A DNA stretch of 32,590 bases from CANJDH01 sp964443245. Its GTDB lineage: Bacteria > Pseudomonadota > Gammaproteobacteria > Burkholderiales > JAEUOS01. The notes below the pieces were generated by a model that had not been told where the DNA came from, searched no databases, and saw only the letters and a program-made list of their open reading frames with translations. Each line of letters starts with the position of its first letter. The stretch's first letter is position 1. A program made the position numbers and the translations under genes. Below, in pieces: positions 15,456 through 22,824 of the stretch. The stretch lies in NCBI GenBank assembly GCA_964443245.1, contig CAYUEG010000029.1, positions 1 to 32,590 of the forward strand. The letters run 5' to 3'.

Positions 15456-16148
15456 ATGATTGACGTCTACAGCTGGGCCACGCCCAATGGCCACAAGATC
15501 CACATCCTGCTGGAGGAATGCGGCTTGTCGTATCGCGCGCATCCGATCGACATCGGCAAGGGCGAGCAGTTCACCCCCGAGTTTCTCGAGATCAGCCCGA
15601 ACAACAAGATTCCGGCGATGACGGATTCGGACGGGCCCGACGGCAAGCCGATCTCGCTGTTCGAATCCGGCGCGATGATGGTCTACCTGGCCGGCAAGAC
15701 CGGCAAGTTTCTCGGCAAGACCGACCGCGAGCGCTACAACGTGCTGCAGTGGCTGATGTTCCAGATGGGCGGAGTCGGGCCAATGCTGGGGCAATGCCAC
15801 CACTTCCGCATCTATGCCCCGGAGAAGATCGAGTACGCCATCAACCGCTACACCAACGAAGCCAAGCGGCTGTACGGCGTGATGGACAAGCAGCTGGCCA
15901 GGACCCCTTACATTGCGGGCAAGACCTACACGATTGCCGACATGGCGATCTGGCCGTGGCTGCGCAACTGGAAGAATCAGGGTATCGAAATGGCCGATTA
16001 TCCGCACGTGGCCAGGTGGTTCGAGACCATCGGCCAGCGCCCGGCCGTGCAACGTGGCGTGACCGTGCTGGCAGACCTGCGCAAACCGGCGTTCGACGAC
16101 AAGGCCAAGGAAATCCTGTTCGGCGCCACGCAGTATCAGAAGCGCTAG
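15456..16148 (+). CDS. yfcG: YfcG/YghU-like glutathione S-transferase (disulfide-bond oxidoreductase type)
   Basis: The 230-residue protein has the Nu-class signature ATPNGHKIHILLEE at residues ~8-21, with the Thr-Pro-Asn residues that replace the usual catalytic Ser/Cys/Tyr. SPNNKIPAMTD with the cis-Pro, LFESGAMMVYLA, and MGGVGPMLGQCHHF in the helical domain follow. E. coli YfcG and YghU bind two glutathione molecules and reduce disulfides or organic peroxides. GAGGAG precedes the ATG by a good distance. The stop codon overlaps the GTG of the methyltransferase by one base. Its place at the end of an acyl-CoA degradation operon suggests protection from reactive or oxidised intermediates, though this is inference. 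It differs in subtype from the GST at 7678-8331. Confidence 0.9.
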   Translation: MIDVYSWATPNGHKIHILLEECGLSYRAHPIDIGKGEQFTPEFLEISPNNKIPAMTDSDGPDGKPISLFESGAMMVYLAGKTGKFLGKTDRERYNVLQWLMFQMGGVGPMLGQCHHFRIYAPEKIEYAINRYTNEAKRLYGVMDKQLARTPYIAGKTYTIADMAIWPWLRNWKNQGIEMADYPHVARWFETIGQRPAVQRGVTVLADLRKPAFDDKAKEILFGATQYQKR

Positions 16149-16801
16149 TGAAAGCCCTGAAACCGTTGTCCCACAAGGGTTTCAGGGGCATTGCCGCCTT
16201 CGATGAGGGTCGCCGCAAAGCCCTCGCCGCAGGTGTGGGCAGCGCCCTCACATTGGCGTTCGGCGCACCGCGTCCCAGTCTGGCTGCAACACGCGAGGCA
16301 GCGCCGGCAGAGTTGCCCGAAGTACCCTTTGTCGCCACCCCCATGGTGGTGGTGGCGCGCATGCTCGACATGGCCAAGGTGGGCCCCAAGGACTTCCTGA
16401 TCGACCTGGGCTGCGGGGACGGCCGCATCGTCACCGAGGCCGCCAGGCGCGGTGCCCGCGCCCACGGTGTCGACTACGACGTCACCATGATCGAGCTGTG
16501 CCGCCGCCGCGCACGCGAGAACGGGCTCGACAAGCTGGCCACCTTCGCGCAGCAGGACATCTACGAGGTGGATCTGCGCCGCGCCACCGTGGTGACCATG
16601 TACCTCCTGCCGGAACACAACCTGAAGCTGCGCGACAAGCTCAAGCGCGAGTTGCGGAAAGGCACGCGCGTCCTCTCGCACGACTGGGACATGGGAAACT
16701 GGATACCCGATCAGCGCGTGGTGATCGATGTCCCCGACAAACCGGTGGGCGGCGACAAGAAGAGCCGCGTGATGATGTGGGTGATGCCGCCCAGGACGTA
16801 A
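16148..16801 (+). CDS. SAM-dependent methyltransferase-fold protein with Tat-like signal sequence
   Basis: The 217-residue protein uses a GTG start that overlaps the upstream TAG (TAGTG); no earlier in-frame start is free of the previous gene and no usable ATG comes before residue 66. The N-terminus has a twin-arginine-like motif GRRKALAAG at residues 21-29, then a hydrophobic stretch ending near PRPSLAA (about 47). The Rossmann domain follows with LIDLGCGDGRIVTEAA (SAM motif I, residues ~84-99) and VDYD (motif II). VTMYLLPEHNLKLRDKLKREL and RVLSHDWDMGNW complete the core. I recall a family of betaproteobacterial methyltransferases with this core and a leader. Export of a SAM-dependent enzyme is unusual because SAM is cytoplasmic, so the leader could instead be a membrane anchor. 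The substrate is unknown. Confidence 0.8.
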   Translation: MKALKPLSHKGFRGIAAFDEGRRKALAAGVGSALTLAFGAPRPSLAATREAAPAELPEVPFVATPMVVVARMLDMAKVGPKDFLIDLGCGDGRIVTEAARRGARAHGVDYDVTMIELCRRRARENGLDKLATFAQQDIYEVDLRRATVVTMYLLPEHNLKLRDKLKRELRKGTRVLSHDWDMGNWIPDQRVVIDVPDKPVGGDKKSRVMMWVMPPRT

Positions 16802-16828
16802 CGATCGCTTCCGCCGTTCGCTGCCCTC

Positions 16829-16841
16829 GCCACCCGGTGGC
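16829..16841. terminator. Small GC-rich inverted repeat between convergent genes
   Basis: GCCACC and GGTGGC flank a single C within the 44-base gap between the methyltransferase stop and the stop of the minus-strand DUF2269-like gene. The stem is short and no T-run follows, so a terminator role is only suggested by position. Confidence 0.25.
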
Positions 16842-16845
16842 CATG

Positions 16846-17334
16846 TCACCCCACCGCAAGCGGCTTGGTGACCATCAAAACCAGAATCCCGATCATCGCA
16901 ACAAACGCTGGGATGCCCAAGGCGAACCAGATGCGGAACAGCGCCGCAAACCGGTCAGGCAATTGCCCAACGCCCGTTGCAGCATCCGCCATGCGCGCCA
17001 GCTGCATCTGAATCCAGACCACCGGCAACCAGCAGGCCCCGACCAGCAGCACCAACCCGACGGCGGACAGCACCCAGGGGCTGCCCCACTTCCAGCCCAG
17101 AATCTGCACCAGCATGGCCCCGCTGACGATCTGTACCACCACGGCCGGAGCGGTGAACACGGCATCGGCCAGCACGGTAAAGCGCAGGGCCATGCGCAAC
17201 GCGCCGATATCCCCGATGCGCAGCGCATGGCGCGAACCGAACCAGCAGAAGAATGCAATGCCAATCCCGGTGCCGAACACGATGGTGGCGGAGAGGATGT
17301 GAATCGTTTTCCAGAGCAAGTAGGAATCCGTCAC
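16846..17334 (-). CDS. DUF2269-like integral membrane protein
   Basis: The 162-residue protein reads as four membrane segments. The first contains LLWKTIHILSATIVFGTGIGIAFF with a conserved-looking His. The second contains LADAVFTAPAVVVQIVSGAMLV, the third SPWVLSAVGLVLLVGACWLPVVW, and the last FALGIPAFVAMIGILVLMV. The pattern fits the DUF2269 family of predicted integral membrane proteins, whose role is unknown. The start is GTG at 17334, overlapping the TGA of the upstream gene by four bases (GTGA). Upstream in this frame the sequence is not protein-like and runs antisense-free inside the preceding gene, so a longer start is rejected. Tight coupling to the saccharopine-dehydrogenase-like gene suggests a shared process. 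Confidence 0.75.
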   Translation of the reverse strand: MTDSYLLWKTIHILSATIVFGTGIGIAFFCWFGSRHALRIGDIGALRMALRFTVLADAVFTAPAVVVQIVSGAMLVQILGWKWGSPWVLSAVGLVLLVGACWLPVVWIQMQLARMADAATGVGQLPDRFAALFRIWFALGIPAFVAMIGILVLMVTKPLAVG

Positions 17335-18431
17335 GCGCTGTCCTCCACATGGGTTGTCATGCCCCAGCGCGCAAACTCGGGCTCGAAATCTGTCAACGAC
17401 AGGAAGCCCATGCAAGCGTGGGCTCCGGTGCGCGTTTCGTGACCCTTTGCCAGACGCCGCGCCATCAGGATGGCCGCCATGCAGGGAATCTCCGGACCGT
17501 GGTTGTGTGGTGCGATGATGCGCCAGGCCACGCTGAGCGGCTGGCCTGTGACGGATCGCCCCGTGAGCCTGATTTCCATGCCACCTGTTTCGCTGCCAAA
17601 CGGATTGAACACACGGGCGACCGATTCCATGAAGGGCGCGAGGGTTGCCATCGGTACCGGCATGCCGCCACGGCGCAGGCCTGCCAGTGCGGCCAGCGCC
17701 CGATGCTGCATGCCGACTTCCAGCGCTGCGCGAAATTCGACGGTCGCCACACCTGCATAACGCTCCGGAAAAAGCGCCAGGTCCGGCACATCGCAAACGG
17801 CGCTGAGCCGCTCGCCCAGAGGCCCGAGCGCAACCGGCCTGACTTCGCTCCAGCCCGTCACGCGTTGCCACGCGCCATTGCGCCATAGGCTGAACGGCTC
17901 GCCCGCATAGCTCATCACGCCGGCCAGGGTTGCGGCCCCGCGCGGTGCACGTTGCGCGGGTGCAATCACGGTACTGATCGTCTCCAGCGCGGCAAAACGC
18001 GGGAGCAAGGAATCCACAACCGCAGCGGACAAGGCCGGCAAGGTGCTCGCGCCACTCACCGCCAAGCGGCCAGCCTGACGCATGGCCGCGTCTACCGCAC
18101 CCGGAAAGCTCGCCACAAATTCGCGGCCATCGGCAATGTCGATGTAATGGGTTCCGCAGGCTGCGGCCGCCAGTGCCACCCGGTAGTCTTGCCCTTGAAA
18201 CGGACCGACACAGTGAATGATGATGCCGCAGCCGGTTTCGCGCAGGGCTTGCGCAAGGTCGGCACGTGCCAAGTCGAACGGCAGCACGCTGATGCCCAGC
18301 GCGGCGAAATCTGCAGGCGCGGTACGCGGGTGGCGTCCGGCCGCAACGACTTCAAGGCCGGCATTACCCGCCAGTTGCCGGCAGATCCGTGCTCCAAAAT
18401 TGCCGTAGCCGCCCAGGACCAGAATGCGCAT
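17331..18431 (-). CDS. Saccharopine dehydrogenase-like NAD(P)-binding protein
   Basis: The 366-residue protein begins with a Rossmann motif MRILVLGGYGNFGARICRQL and a beta-alpha-beta unit ending in AAGRHPRT. CGIIIHCVGPFQGQ and CGTHYIDIADGREF follow, the standard phrases of the saccharopine dehydrogenase/trans-acting enoyl reductase-like superfamily. The second half is less conserved, with GGMEIRLTGRSVTGQ and a C-terminal PCMAAILMARRLAKG. The substrate is unknown, and lysine metabolism should not be assumed because this superfamily includes many unrelated reductases. Its stop overlaps the GTG of the DUF2269-like gene. It lies 48 bases downstream of lexA on the same strand, separated by a GC-rich stretch, so read-through from the lexA promoter is possible. 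Confidence 0.82.
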   Translation of the reverse strand: MRILVLGGYGNFGARICRQLAGNAGLEVVAAGRHPRTAPADFAALGISVLPFDLARADLAQALRETGCGIIIHCVGPFQGQDYRVALAAAACGTHYIDIADGREFVASFPGAVDAAMRQAGRLAVSGASTLPALSAAVVDSLLPRFAALETISTVIAPAQRAPRGAATLAGVMSYAGEPFSLWRNGAWQRVTGWSEVRPVALGPLGERLSAVCDVPDLALFPERYAGVATVEFRAALEVGMQHRALAALAGLRRGGMPVPMATLAPFMESVARVFNPFGSETGGMEIRLTGRSVTGQPLSVAWRIIAPHNHGPEIPCMAAILMARRLAKGHETRTGAHACMGFLSLTDFEPEFARWGMTTHVEDSA

Positions 18432-18479
18432 GGGCGGATCATAGCGCCGCCGCCGCAGCCGGGGGCGGCCGCGCAGGTA

Positions 18480-19106
18480 TTACATGCCGCCGGTGCGGAT
18501 CACCCCTACCGCCAGACCCTCGATGACAAACTCGTCCCGACGGGGATCGACAATGATCGGCGCGAAATCCGGGTTCTCGGCGATCAGTTCCACCGTGTTG
18601 CCGGTGCGCGAGAAGCGCTTGACGGTGACATCGTTGCCGATGCGCGCCACCACCACCTGGCCGTTGCGTGCCTCATGCTGGCGATGCACGGCGAGGTAAT
18701 CACCATCGAGGATGCCGATATCCTTCATCGATTCGCCTTTGACCTTGAGCAGGTAATCCGCCTGCGGCTTGAACATGGCCGGATCCACCGGCACATGGCG
18801 ATCGATGTTCTGCTCGGCGTGGATCGGGCTGCCGGCGGCAACCCGGCCGATCAGCGGCAGCGCGTTGATCGAATGCATGGTGCCCGCGATCTGCTCGGCC
18901 AGCTGGATGCCGCGCGCCGTGCCGCTGGAGAGTTCGATGGCGCCCTTGCGTGCCAGTGCGCGCAGGTGTTCCTCCGCCGCGTTGGGGGACTTGAAGCCGA
19001 AAGTGGTGCAGATCTCGGCACGCGTGGGCGGCATGCCGGTCGATTTGACGGTCTCGCGGATGTAATCGAGGATTTCGGTTTGCCGCGCGGTCAGGTCGTG
19101 TGCCAT
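18480..19106 (-). CDS. lexA: LexA repressor
   Basis: LexA represses the SOS regulon and cleaves itself when RecA is activated by DNA damage. The 208-residue protein has an N-terminal winged helix (LTARQTEILDYIRETV to KGAIELSSGTARGIQL). The self-cleavage site Ala91-Gly92 in RVAAGSPI, catalytic Ser126 in KGESMKDIGILDGD and Lys163 in VTVKRFSR complete the latent protease. All key residues are present and the length is normal. A GGGGTGA ribosome-binding site precedes the ATG. Two SOS-like boxes lie 39-74 bases upstream of the start, which fits autorepression. The downstream gene is a saccharopine-dehydrogenase-like protein, not a usual SOS partner such as sulA or a recombination gene. Confidence 0.98.
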   Translation of the reverse strand: MAHDLTARQTEILDYIRETVKSTGMPPTRAEICTTFGFKSPNAAEEHLRALARKGAIELSSGTARGIQLAEQIAGTMHSINALPLIGRVAAGSPIHAEQNIDRHVPVDPAMFKPQADYLLKVKGESMKDIGILDGDYLAVHRQHEARNGQVVVARIGNDVTVKRFSRTGNTVELIAENPDFAPIIVDPRRDEFVIEGLAVGVIRTGGM

Positions 19107-19144
19107 GAATGATCACCCCGGAGTGGACGATGTAGTGGATGGGA

Positions 19145-19160
19145 CTGGCACTTTATACAG
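19145..19160. promoter_or_regulatory. SOS box (LexA operator), distal copy
   Basis: CTGGCACTTTATACAG matches the CTGT-N8-ACAG operator with one mismatch (CTGG). It lies 39 bases upstream of the lexA ATG on the side nearer the gene. Four bases (CATA) separate it from a second, weaker box, a layout like the paired operators of E. coli lexA. Confidence 0.75.
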
Positions 19161-19164
19161 CATA

Positions 19165-19180
19165 CTGTATAAAAATGCAA
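19165..19180. promoter_or_regulatory. SOS box (LexA operator), second weaker copy
   Basis: CTGTATAAAAATGCAA keeps the CTGT half and the AT-rich centre but has two mismatches in the ACAG half. Together with the box at 19145-19160 it forms an almost symmetric TATACAG-CATA-CTGTATA core at 19154-19171. Confidence 0.6.
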
Positions 19181-19207
19181 TGGTACTGCCCACCCGCCAC
19201 GAGGGTG

Positions 19208-20170
19208 CTACTTGACGAACCACTCCCCGTTGGCGCCCACCGCTGCCCGGAAACCCTCACCGGCCAGTTCCGCCCTGGCACCGGCATCGCCATCCAGATA
19301 GGCCTGCCAGAAGCGCAGGCTGGCGCGCTCGATCAGCGGGGCGTGCACGTTGCGATTCTGGTCATTCCATTTGCGTTCGGCGGGCTGTCCGTTGAACACC
19401 ATGTGGTCGGCGTCCTTCAGGACCAGCAGGTATTTGTCCGGGCCGGTCATGTACTGGAAAGGCAGTCGCCGCTCTTCCGGGGTGGCGTCGTTGAGCAGCG
19501 GCACCTGGTCGCGCGTACCGGTGAGATGGAGGAAGGGAATGCGGATGCGGCCAAAGCGTTCCCGGTTCGCCGCCTCGCCGGGCTCCGGGGACGGGCTGAA
19601 GGCGATCGCCGCACGGATACGTCTCTCGCCCATGGTCGACACCACCGTGACCGTGGTGCGCGCACCGAACGAGTGACCGCACAGGCCGATGCGCTCGGCG
19701 TCGGTCCTGGCAAAAAAGGGGTCTTCGGCCTTGCGCCGGCGCGCCATCTCGTCGAGCGCAAATGCAACGTCCTGCGCCCGCAGCATGCCGTTCTCCACGC
19801 TCATGGCCCGACGCAGGCTGGCAAAACCGGCGAGCGGATTCTTGTCCTTCCAGAGCGCCTCATCGCTGCCGTGGTGCTGCAGATGGACACTGACGAAGCC
19901 GTGCGCCGCCCACAAGCGACCCCACTGTTCGCCACCGGCGCGCGAACCGCCGAGGCCATGGGAGAACAGGATCACTGCATGCCGGGCGGCCGGCTTGTCA
20001 TCCGCCATGGCGGCCGGGGCGTAAACCCGTACCGGCACCACCCGGCTGCGGCCGGCGTCCTGCCACTCCTGCTCCACCACGCGGACCGGGGCCGGCGCTG
20101 GCGCATCGCGCGAGAAAGCAAGCGCGGCAGCAGCGCCGAATGGCAGGGAGAGAAAGGTGCGACGCTTCAT
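19208..20170 (-). CDS. Tat-exported alpha/beta hydrolase (PAF-acetylhydrolase/dienelactone-hydrolase-like)
   Basis: The 320-residue protein starts MKRRTFLSLPFGAAAALAFS, a clear twin-arginine signal (RRTFL plus hydrophobic core), so it is likely periplasmic. The hydrolase core has the oxyanion region ILFSHGLGGSR at ~68-76, the nucleophile elbow GLCGHSFGA with Ser167, and a late DADHMVFNGQ stretch where the acid/His pair is expected. Esters or small lipids are the expected substrates; the true one is unknown. The ATG at 20170 is chosen over an in-frame one 24 bases upstream because the Tat motif begins there. It lies directly upstream of lexA on the same strand, but lexA has its own promoter with SOS boxes. 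Confidence 0.82.
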   Translation of the reverse strand: MKRRTFLSLPFGAAAALAFSRDAPAPAPVRVVEQEWQDAGRSRVVPVRVYAPAAMADDKPAARHAVILFSHGLGGSRAGGEQWGRLWAAHGFVSVHLQHHGSDEALWKDKNPLAGFASLRRAMSVENGMLRAQDVAFALDEMARRRKAEDPFFARTDAERIGLCGHSFGARTTVTVVSTMGERRIRAAIAFSPSPEPGEAANRERFGRIRIPFLHLTGTRDQVPLLNDATPEERRLPFQYMTGPDKYLLVLKDADHMVFNGQPAERKWNDQNRNVHAPLIERASLRFWQAYLDGDAGARAELAGEGFRAAVGANGEWFVK

Positions 20171-20269
20171 GGCAGCCACTGTAGCGCGCGCCACGCCGGT
20201 CAGGTGTGACAGCTTGTAACAACCGATCGCACGCTGTTGCGGATGCTCCGTCGAGGACCGGGGCGGTTC

Positions 20270-21202
20270 CTAGTGCCTGGCACCACTCCCCGGCGGTGCA
20301 TCCGGCTGGAACAGCTGCGCGGCATCGATCGGATCAAACGCATAGGCCTGGTTGCAGAACTCGCAGTTCACCGACACGGCGCCCTGCTCCGCGAGGATGC
20401 TCTCCACTTCCTCGACCCCGAGCATGCGCAGCATGCCGGCCACGCGTTCACGCGAACAGGAGCAGGCAAAGCGGGTGGGCCGGTCCCGGAACACGCGCAG
20501 GTCGAACTCGTGAAACAGGCGCCGCACCACCTCGCGCGGCTCCAGGGTCAGCAATTCCTGGGAGCGGATGGTCGAAGCAAGAGCCTCTGCATCCTGCCAG
20601 CGGCTTTCCGCCACCGCAAGCGCCTTGCCACCATCGGAAGGCATGCGCTGGATCAGCAAACCGGCAGCGCGATTCTCGTCGGCAGCAAGGAAGATGCGGG
20701 TATCGAGCTGCTCCGAGCGCAGCATGTAATTCTCCAGGGCACTGGCCAGGTGTTCGCCCTCCAGCGGCACCACGCCCTGATAGGCCGTGGCATTGCCGTC
20801 CTCCCGCTCATCGTCTCGGGTGCGCGGATCGAGCGTGATGACCAGCTTGCCATCGCCCACCAGGTTGGCAAGGGAGTGGGCCCCGGCTTCCTGAAAAGGC
20901 GTGCCACCCAGTTTGGCGGTCGCGCGCATCGAAAGATCGGCGTTGCACTCCACCACCATCAGGCGCACCGGTGCCGTGCGGTCCTCGGCCTGGGTTTGCA
21001 GCACCAGGGTGCCATCGAACTTCAGGGTGGAGGAAAGCAAGGCTGCTGCCGCCATGGCTTCTCCCAGCAGCGAGCGCACCGGCAGCGGATAGTCGTGGCG
21101 TTTGAGCACTTCGCGCCATGAATCGTCCAGATCGACGACAGCACCGCGTACGTCAGACCCCTCGAAGACAAAGGGCATCAGGAAGTCAGCCACGCTGCGC
21201 AT
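20270..21202 (-). CDS. hslO: Hsp33 redox-regulated chaperonin
   Basis: Hsp33 is a cytoplasmic holdase activated by oxidation. The 310-residue protein has the N-terminal substrate-binding domain with VRSLLGEAMAAAALLSSTLKF, a middle linker, and the C-terminal zinc-binding redox switch. The four switch cysteines are all present as CSC (Cys247, Cys249) and CEFC (Cys280, Cys283). The start at 21202 (MRSVADFLMPF) is favoured because the extra 25 codons upstream are low-quality and cover the promoter region shared with the divergent MaoC gene. An AGAAAG purine stretch precedes it. Length and motifs are normal for the family. It is divergent from the dehydratase and about 100 bases upstream of the hydrolase gene. 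Confidence 0.95.
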   Translation of the reverse strand: MRSVADFLMPFVFEGSDVRGAVVDLDDSWREVLKRHDYPLPVRSLLGEAMAAAALLSSTLKFDGTLVLQTQAEDRTAPVRLMVVECNADLSMRATAKLGGTPFQEAGAHSLANLVGDGKLVITLDPRTRDDEREDGNATAYQGVVPLEGEHLASALENYMLRSEQLDTRIFLAADENRAAGLLIQRMPSDGGKALAVAESRWQDAEALASTIRSQELLTLEPREVVRRLFHEFDLRVFRDRPTRFACSCSRERVAGMLRMLGVEEVESILAEQGAVSVNCEFCNQAYAFDPIDAAQLFQPDAPPGSGARH

Positions 21203-21288
21203 CGCTTTCTGGCAAAAAGGGGCGCCAGTATAATCGACCGCTCCCATTCGAAGCCCTCCTTTTCTCTCACTTTTCACTCTGGAACGCC
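21203..21288. promoter_or_regulatory. Divergent promoter region of hslO and the MaoC gene
   Basis: These 86 bases separate two divergent starts. A perfect TATAAT is at 21229-21234 on the plus strand, but its spaced -35 region (TTTCTG at 21206-21211) is poor. TATACT is also present for the minus strand. Either gene may use this AT-rich core; the assignment is uncertain. Confidence 0.4.
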
Positions 21289-21747
21289 ATGAAAATCGCC
21301 GTCTTCAACAGCCTGGCCGAAGTCAAACCGCTGGTCGGGCAGGAAATCGCCGTCAGCGACTGGCTCACCATCACACAGGAGCGCATCAACCAGTTTGCCG
21401 AGGCCACCGGCGACCATCAGTGGATCCATGTCGATGTCGAGCGCGCCAGGACCTCGCCGTTCAAGACCACCATTGCACATGGCTTCCTGACGCTCTCGCT
21501 GATCCCGGCCTTCTCGGAGCCGGCAATTCAGTACAAGTCGGTCAAGATGGGGGTGAACTACGGCCTCAACAAGGTGCGCTTCACCAATCCGGTGAAGGTG
21601 AACTCGCGCGTGCGCGGCCGCTTCGTATTGAAGGCCTTCGACGAAATCGAAGGCGGCGCGCAGATCACCATGGGGGTCACCATCGAAATTGAGGGGCAGG
21701 AAAAACCGGCGTGCGTGGCCGAGAGCATCAGCCGGCGCTTTGAGTAA
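21289..21747 (+). CDS. MaoC-like dehydratase (R-specific enoyl-CoA hydratase family)
   Basis: The 152-residue single hot-dog-fold protein carries the catalytic hydratase motif FAEATGDHQWIHVDVERA, with the Asp and His that activate water, followed by IAHGFLTLSLIP. Enzymes of this type hydrate 2-enoyl-CoA to (R)-3-hydroxyacyl-CoA, feeding polyhydroxyalkanoate synthesis, or act on other enoyl thioesters. The ATG at 21289 gives the normal N-terminus and has GGAA close upstream; the in-frame extension upstream is not protein-like and overlaps the hslO start region. It is alone on its transcript, with 82 bases before the Bug receptor gene. Substrate and stereochemistry are inferred from the family only. 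Confidence 0.9.
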   Translation: MKIAVFNSLAEVKPLVGQEIAVSDWLTITQERINQFAEATGDHQWIHVDVERARTSPFKTTIAHGFLTLSLIPAFSEPAIQYKSVKMGVNYGLNKVRFTNPVKVNSRVRGRFVLKAFDEIEGGAQITMGVTIEIEGQEKPACVAESISRRFE

Positions 21748-21829
21748 GGCCATGCCGGCAAGCTGGAAGTAAGATGCCGGAGCAGCCCCAGTCGTTGTCC
21801 CCGCCCCTCTCGTCGCCTACCTCTCGCCT

Positions 21830-22813
21830 ATGAAGAATTCCCTCCACTTGATGCTTGCCCGATGCCTGTCAACACTCTGGATCACGTGCCTGGTGATGCT
21901 GGGTTCAGCCCAGGCACAGGACTACCCGAAAGGCCCCGTGAAACTGGTGATCCCGTTCCCGCCGGGCGGGCCCACGGACACCGTCGCGCGCATGATCGGC
22001 GCGAAGCTGCAGGAGATCTGGGGCCAGCCAGTGGTGCTGGACTACAAGCCGGGGGGCGGCACCGTGATTGGCGTGGATCTGGTGGCGAAAGCGCCAGCCG
22101 ACGGCTACACCATGGTGATGGTCAATTCCGCCTTTGCGGTGAACCCCGGCCTGCGCAAGACCATGCCGTACAACACCACCAAGGACCTCGCGCCGGTCAC
22201 CCAGCTGGCCAACCTGCAACTGGCAATCGTGGCCCGGCCCGATGCACCGTTCAACAACCTGCGCGAACTGATCGCGTATGCGAAAGCCAATCCGGGCAAG
22301 CTCACCTATGGCACACCCGGCGCCGGCAGCACCACGCATCTGGGCATGGAGCTGTTGAAACGCGAAGCCGGGATCGACGTGCTGCATGCGCCGTTCAAGG
22401 GCAGCGCCCCTTCGCACACCGAGTTGATGGGCGGGCGCATCGACATCGCTGTCGATCCGTTCCTGTCCATCCTGCAATACGTGAAGGCAGGACGGATGAA
22501 AATGATCGCCACCATGGGCTTGACCAGGGTGCCGGGCTACGAGCAGTACCCGACCGTCGCCGAGGTGCTGCCCAACTTCACCGTGAGTGCCCTGCTCGGC
22601 TTTGTCGCGCCTGCGGGCACACCCCGTGCGGTGGTCAACAAGATCGCCGCCGACACCGCGAAAGTGCTGGCACTGCCCGACATTCGCAAGCGCATTGACG
22701 AGCTGGGCATGGTGGTGGTGGCCTCCAAACCGGAAGAATTCGAGGCCTTTGTCCAGTCCGAAATGCAGCGTTGGGCACGCGTGATCCGTGAAGCGAAGAT
22801 CGAAACCGAATGA
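21830..22813 (+). CDS. Tripartite tricarboxylate transporter (TTT) family substrate-binding protein (Bug)
   Basis: The 327-residue protein is a periplasmic Bug receptor. Its signal peptide has a hydrophobic core (STLWITCLVMLGSAQA) with cleavage after AQA near residue 29. The mature N-terminus PVKLVIPFPPGGPTDTVAR is the family hallmark, and YGTPGAGSTTHLGMELLK and APFKGSAPSHTELMGG are the ligand-contact segments. These proteins capture small carboxylates for a TctAB membrane pair. No tctA/tctB genes are nearby, so it is an orphan receptor, as is common in Burkholderiales. It is only 11 bases upstream of the TfdA-like dioxygenase, and the two form an operon closed by a strong hairpin. The natural ligand is probably the dioxygenase substrate. 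Confidence 0.93.
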   Translation: MKNSLHLMLARCLSTLWITCLVMLGSAQAQDYPKGPVKLVIPFPPGGPTDTVARMIGAKLQEIWGQPVVLDYKPGGGTVIGVDLVAKAPADGYTMVMVNSAFAVNPGLRKTMPYNTTKDLAPVTQLANLQLAIVARPDAPFNNLRELIAYAKANPGKLTYGTPGAGSTTHLGMELLKREAGIDVLHAPFKGSAPSHTELMGGRIDIAVDPFLSILQYVKAGRMKMIATMGLTRVPGYEQYPTVAEVLPNFTVSALLGFVAPAGTPRAVVNKIAADTAKVLALPDIRKRIDELGMVVVASKPEEFEAFVQSEMQRWARVIREAKIETE

Positions 22814-22824
22814 CGAGGTGAAAC

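Noticed and set aside
16846..17886. A longer version of the DUF2269-like gene starting at 17886
   Set aside because: The upstream 184 codons are not protein-like and overlap the saccharopine-dehydrogenase-like gene; the GTG at 17334 with a GTGA overlap is the natural start.
17952..19112. A 386-codon plus-strand frame opposite lexA and its downstream gene
   Set aside because: It overlaps two clear minus-strand genes and the translation shows no protein-like features.
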